Shown here one piece after another: positions 33,666 to 35,208 of a DNA stretch of 35,208 nt. The first letter of the stretch is position 1. Each line of letters begins with the position of its first letter. Source of the stretch: an uncultured Prevotellaceae bacterium (GTDB lineage: Bacteria > Bacteroidota > Bacteroidia > Bacteroidales > Muribaculaceae); assembly GCA_937904375.1 (NCBI GenBank), contig CALDIG010000210.1:1-35208 (forward strand), written 5' to 3'. A program made the translations under genes and the position numbers. Below the pieces are notes generated by a model. The model was not told the origin of the DNA. It saw only the letters and a program-made list of their open reading frames with translations, and did not search any database.

Positions 33666-34283
33666 TTACTTGAAGAGTTGTGTGATTAGGTAGATGGTGA
33701 AGGCTATGATGACGGTATAGATCAGGCATCCTGGCAGTGAGAGGGTGCAGGAGCGGGTCTTAATGTGCTGTTGCGGGTTGGGGTTGCCGTTTTCGTCGAA
33801 CTCGGCATTTTGAGGGTCGTATTTTTCTCTTACTGGTGCGTGGCTGGGTAGCCCTTGATAATGGTCGATAAGGATTTTGCGAGGATGCATGCCGTCGTAG
33901 GGCGACACCACACCGTTGTTCTCGAGCTGCTGCATAATCTGCTCGGCGCGCTCGGGGGGGATGTTGAAGTAGCGTTGCAACATGGGCAGCGATATGGCGT
34001 TGCAGGTGCGCAGGTAGGCGACGGCGGCGTTGTAGAGCGGGTCGAGACCTTCGGTCTGGTGGCCGTGGGTCTCGTAGTATAGGTCACCTTTGAACTGTGG
34101 CGGCTCGGGGTCGGGGTGTCTTAGCTGCTCGGCTGTGGTTTTTTCGTTAGGTATGTAGGCGATGCCGTCCACGATTTTAAGCGTTGACATGCATTTCGGG
34201 CAAGTGATGATATTGTTGAGCTTCGCCAGCTCTTCTTCACTCTGGATGGTGATGTGTCCGCACTTGGGGCATTCTATTCTCAT
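33666..34283 (-). CDS. Zinc-ribbon, FtsK-gamma-like winged helix, tail-anchored protein
   Basis: A 205-residue protein. Residues 1-40 hold a zinc ribbon (Cys5, Cys8, Cys28, Cys31). Residues about 81-140 resemble the FtsK gamma domain: LDPLYNAAVAYL, then LPMLQRYFNIPPERAEQIMQQL, ENNGVVSPYDGMHPRKILI, with the pattern DPLF..AV, VQRQF, RAARIIEQME, GIVS and REVL of E. coli FtsK. The recognition-helix residues differ, so KOPS binding is doubtful. No ATPase motor is present. A single hydrophobic segment at 183-203 ends the protein, so the ribbon and winged helix should face the cytoplasm. It is next to a gene with the same end modules. I do not recognise a named family for the whole; function is unknown. 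Confidence 0.8.
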   Translation of the reverse strand: MRIECPKCGHITIQSEEELAKLNNIITCPKCMSTLKIVDGIAYIPNEKTTAEQLRHPDPEPPQFKGDLYYETHGHQTEGLDPLYNAAVAYLRTCNAISLPMLQRYFNIPPERAEQIMQQLENNGVVSPYDGMHPRKILIDHYQGLPSHAPVREKYDPQNAEFDENGNPNPQQHIKTRSCTLSLPGCLIYTVIIAFTIYLITQLFK

Positions 34284-34325
34284 AGTTAATAGTTCATAGT
34301 TAAGAGTTCACAGTTCATAGTTTTT
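34284..34325. repeat. 7-base repeat array (AGTTAAT/AGTTCAT units)
   Basis: Five to six 7-base units (AGTTAAT, AGTTCAT, AGTTAAG, AGTTCAC, AGTTCAT, AGTTTTT) directly upstream of the zinc-ribbon/FtsK-gamma-like gene. It fills most of the 55-base gap to the next gene. Confidence 0.8.
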
Positions 34326-34338
34326 GCTTGTAGTCTCA

Positions 34339-35073
34339 TCATTCAGAGGTCACACCTATAATAATATAGATAATAAAGAATAGTGCTACGGTAATTAATG
34401 TGATAGTTAGGCACCCTCCGAGGCTTAGGAAGTCGAACTTCGATAGCCATGTGCCTTTCTTGCCTGTGGAGCTGATGGTGGAGGTGCGCCGTCGGGCATC
34501 ATTTCTTACCGAATTGATGGGGTTCCGTTGATGTCTCACTGCGTTTTGATAAGTGGGTTGTTGTGGTGGTTTGTAGGTCGATTGCTTGTTGGCGGGCACG
34601 TGATTGGCGGGAGGAGTGTTAGCTCTCAACTTTGCCGCTTGCTGCTGTGCTGGTGTGAGATGTGGTGAGGAGGGTGGTGGCGGCGACACTCTCACATATT
34701 TTCCGCACTTAGGGCAGAAGTTCACTCCTTCCCTCAAGAACGCTCCACAGTGCTTGCAGTAGCGCATCACGTCGTCGATGTGTGGTTGCCGTGAAGGGGA
34801 GTTGCCGGCAGGTGGTTGCTCGGCTTGTGGCGTGGCGACAGAAGGTGGTGCTGAAGGCAGGGCGGGAGGCTTGGTGTAGCTTGACGTTTGCTGGCTAGAC
34901 GTAGTGTCATTCTCATTACTATTTGGCATGACGGTGTCTTTGCCGTTGAACAGATTGCTGTCCACGTCAATCTCGGCGAGGCATTGAGGACACACGAGAT
35001 GCCCATTCTGGTTCTCAAGTTCCTCGAGCGACACGTCAATATGTTTCCCGCATTCGGTACAGAAAATGTTCAC
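34339..35073 (-). CDS. Tail-anchored double zinc-ribbon protein
   Basis: A 244-residue protein with an N-terminal zinc ribbon (Cys5, Cys8, Cys28, Cys31), a long Pro/Ser/Thr/Gln-rich linker, a second ribbon (YCKHCG...FCPKCG; Cys106, Cys109, Cys120, Cys123), another disordered linker with basic residues (about 175-205), and one membrane segment at about 218-240. The Cys positions of the first ribbon, and the segment LSLGGCLTITLI before the membrane helix, closely match its neighbour at 33666-34283 (LSLPGCLIYTVI). They are likely paralogues with exchanged middles. The ribbons probably bind zinc and contact proteins or nucleic acid; function is unknown. Confidence 0.82.
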   Translation of the reverse strand: MNIFCTECGKHIDVSLEELENQNGHLVCPQCLAEIDVDSNLFNGKDTVMPNSNENDTTSSQQTSSYTKPPALPSAPPSVATPQAEQPPAGNSPSRQPHIDDVMRYCKHCGAFLREGVNFCPKCGKYVRVSPPPPSSPHLTPAQQQAAKLRANTPPANHVPANKQSTYKPPQQPTYQNAVRHQRNPINSVRNDARRRTSTISSTGKKGTWLSKFDFLSLGGCLTITLITVALFFIIYIIIGVTSE

Positions 35074-35080
35074 TACTGAA

Positions 35081-35115
35081 TAAGTGTTAAGTGTTAAGTT
35101 TTAAGTTTTAAGTAG
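35081..35115. repeat. 7-base repeat array (TAAGTGT/TAAGTTT units)
   Basis: Five 7-base units upstream of the gene at 34339-35073 (minus). The units match those at 15786-15820 in the murG-murC spacer. Confidence 0.8.
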
Positions 35116-35196
35116 TGGAGCAGTAGATAGTGCTTGATTTTTCTTATTTATTATTGACTCCACTTTAAAAAGTGGGATTTTTAGCGTCTTTTTCAT

Positions 35197-35204
35197 TAAT
35201 TTTG
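35197..35204 (+). promoter_or_regulatory. Possible outward promoter at window edge
   Basis: TAATTTTG is a full match to TAnnTTTG on the plus strand, close to the window end. No good TTTG lies at the right distance, and the gene it would serve is outside the window. A short CCACTT/AAGTGG hairpin followed by ATTTTT (35160-35182) lies just before it. Confidence 0.3.
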
Positions 35205-35208
35205 TATT

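Overview
The window looks like a chromosomal segment of a gut-type Bacteroidales bacterium, possibly a Muribaculaceae or Prevotellaceae relative. The lineage is inferred from several things together: promoters that fit the Bacteroidetes pattern (TTTG, about 20 bases, TAnnTTTG) before the tRNA and other genes, a Bacteroidetes-style division and cell wall (dcw) cluster without murF or ddl, a secreted C10 cysteine protease ending in a dockerin-like module, a FadL/OmpP1 porin, and Bacteroidetes-type orphan P-loop ATPases. No rRNA, phage, transposase or CRISPR array was seen. Species-level placement cannot be made from the sequence alone.

Layout. 1-1579: a polysaccharide flippase preceded by an 8-base repeat array. 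1688-5026 (minus): a large secreted C10 peptidase, convergent with the flippase and sharing a bidirectional terminator. 5426-21148 (plus): the dcw cluster rsmH-ftsL-ftsI-murE-mraY-murD-ftsW-murG-murC-ftsQ-ftsA-ftsZ, followed by serS (21253-22524) and a terminator. The usual first gene mraZ is missing. 22610-23413: an unusual superoxide dismutase with a large insertion. 23527-23742 (minus): a stand-alone LuxR-type DNA-binding domain. 24043-24116: tRNA-Asp(GTC). 24174-28763 (minus): a sodium:alanine-type symporter, three TPM-domain proteins (one frameshifted) and LemA. 28862-30283 (minus): an ATPase fused to a winged helix and a nuclease-like domain, with a 54-base hairpin repeat array upstream. 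30726-32174 (plus): a FadL-family outer membrane protein. 32411-33538 (minus): a second ATPase with a 34-base double palindrome over its promoter. 33666-35073 (minus): two tail-anchored zinc-ribbon proteins, one carrying an FtsK-gamma-like winged helix.

How the genes work together. The dcw block makes lipid I and lipid II (MurE, MurD, MurC, MraY, MurG), exports and polymerises it at the septum (FtsW, FtsI), and builds the divisome (FtsL, FtsQ, FtsA, FtsZ). LemA with TPM-domain proteins forms a recurrent envelope-associated gene set of uncertain function.

Most interesting signals: (i) the paired zinc-ribbon/tail-anchor proteins, one with an FtsK-gamma-like domain but no motor; (ii) two orphan ATPases each with its own palindrome system at or just above a good promoter; (iii) a recurring composite spacer element, an array of 9-base TCTAGAAnT-like units followed by 7-base units, in five intergenic gaps; (iv) the insertion-bearing SOD. 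All functions are from motif reading by eye; no search was run.
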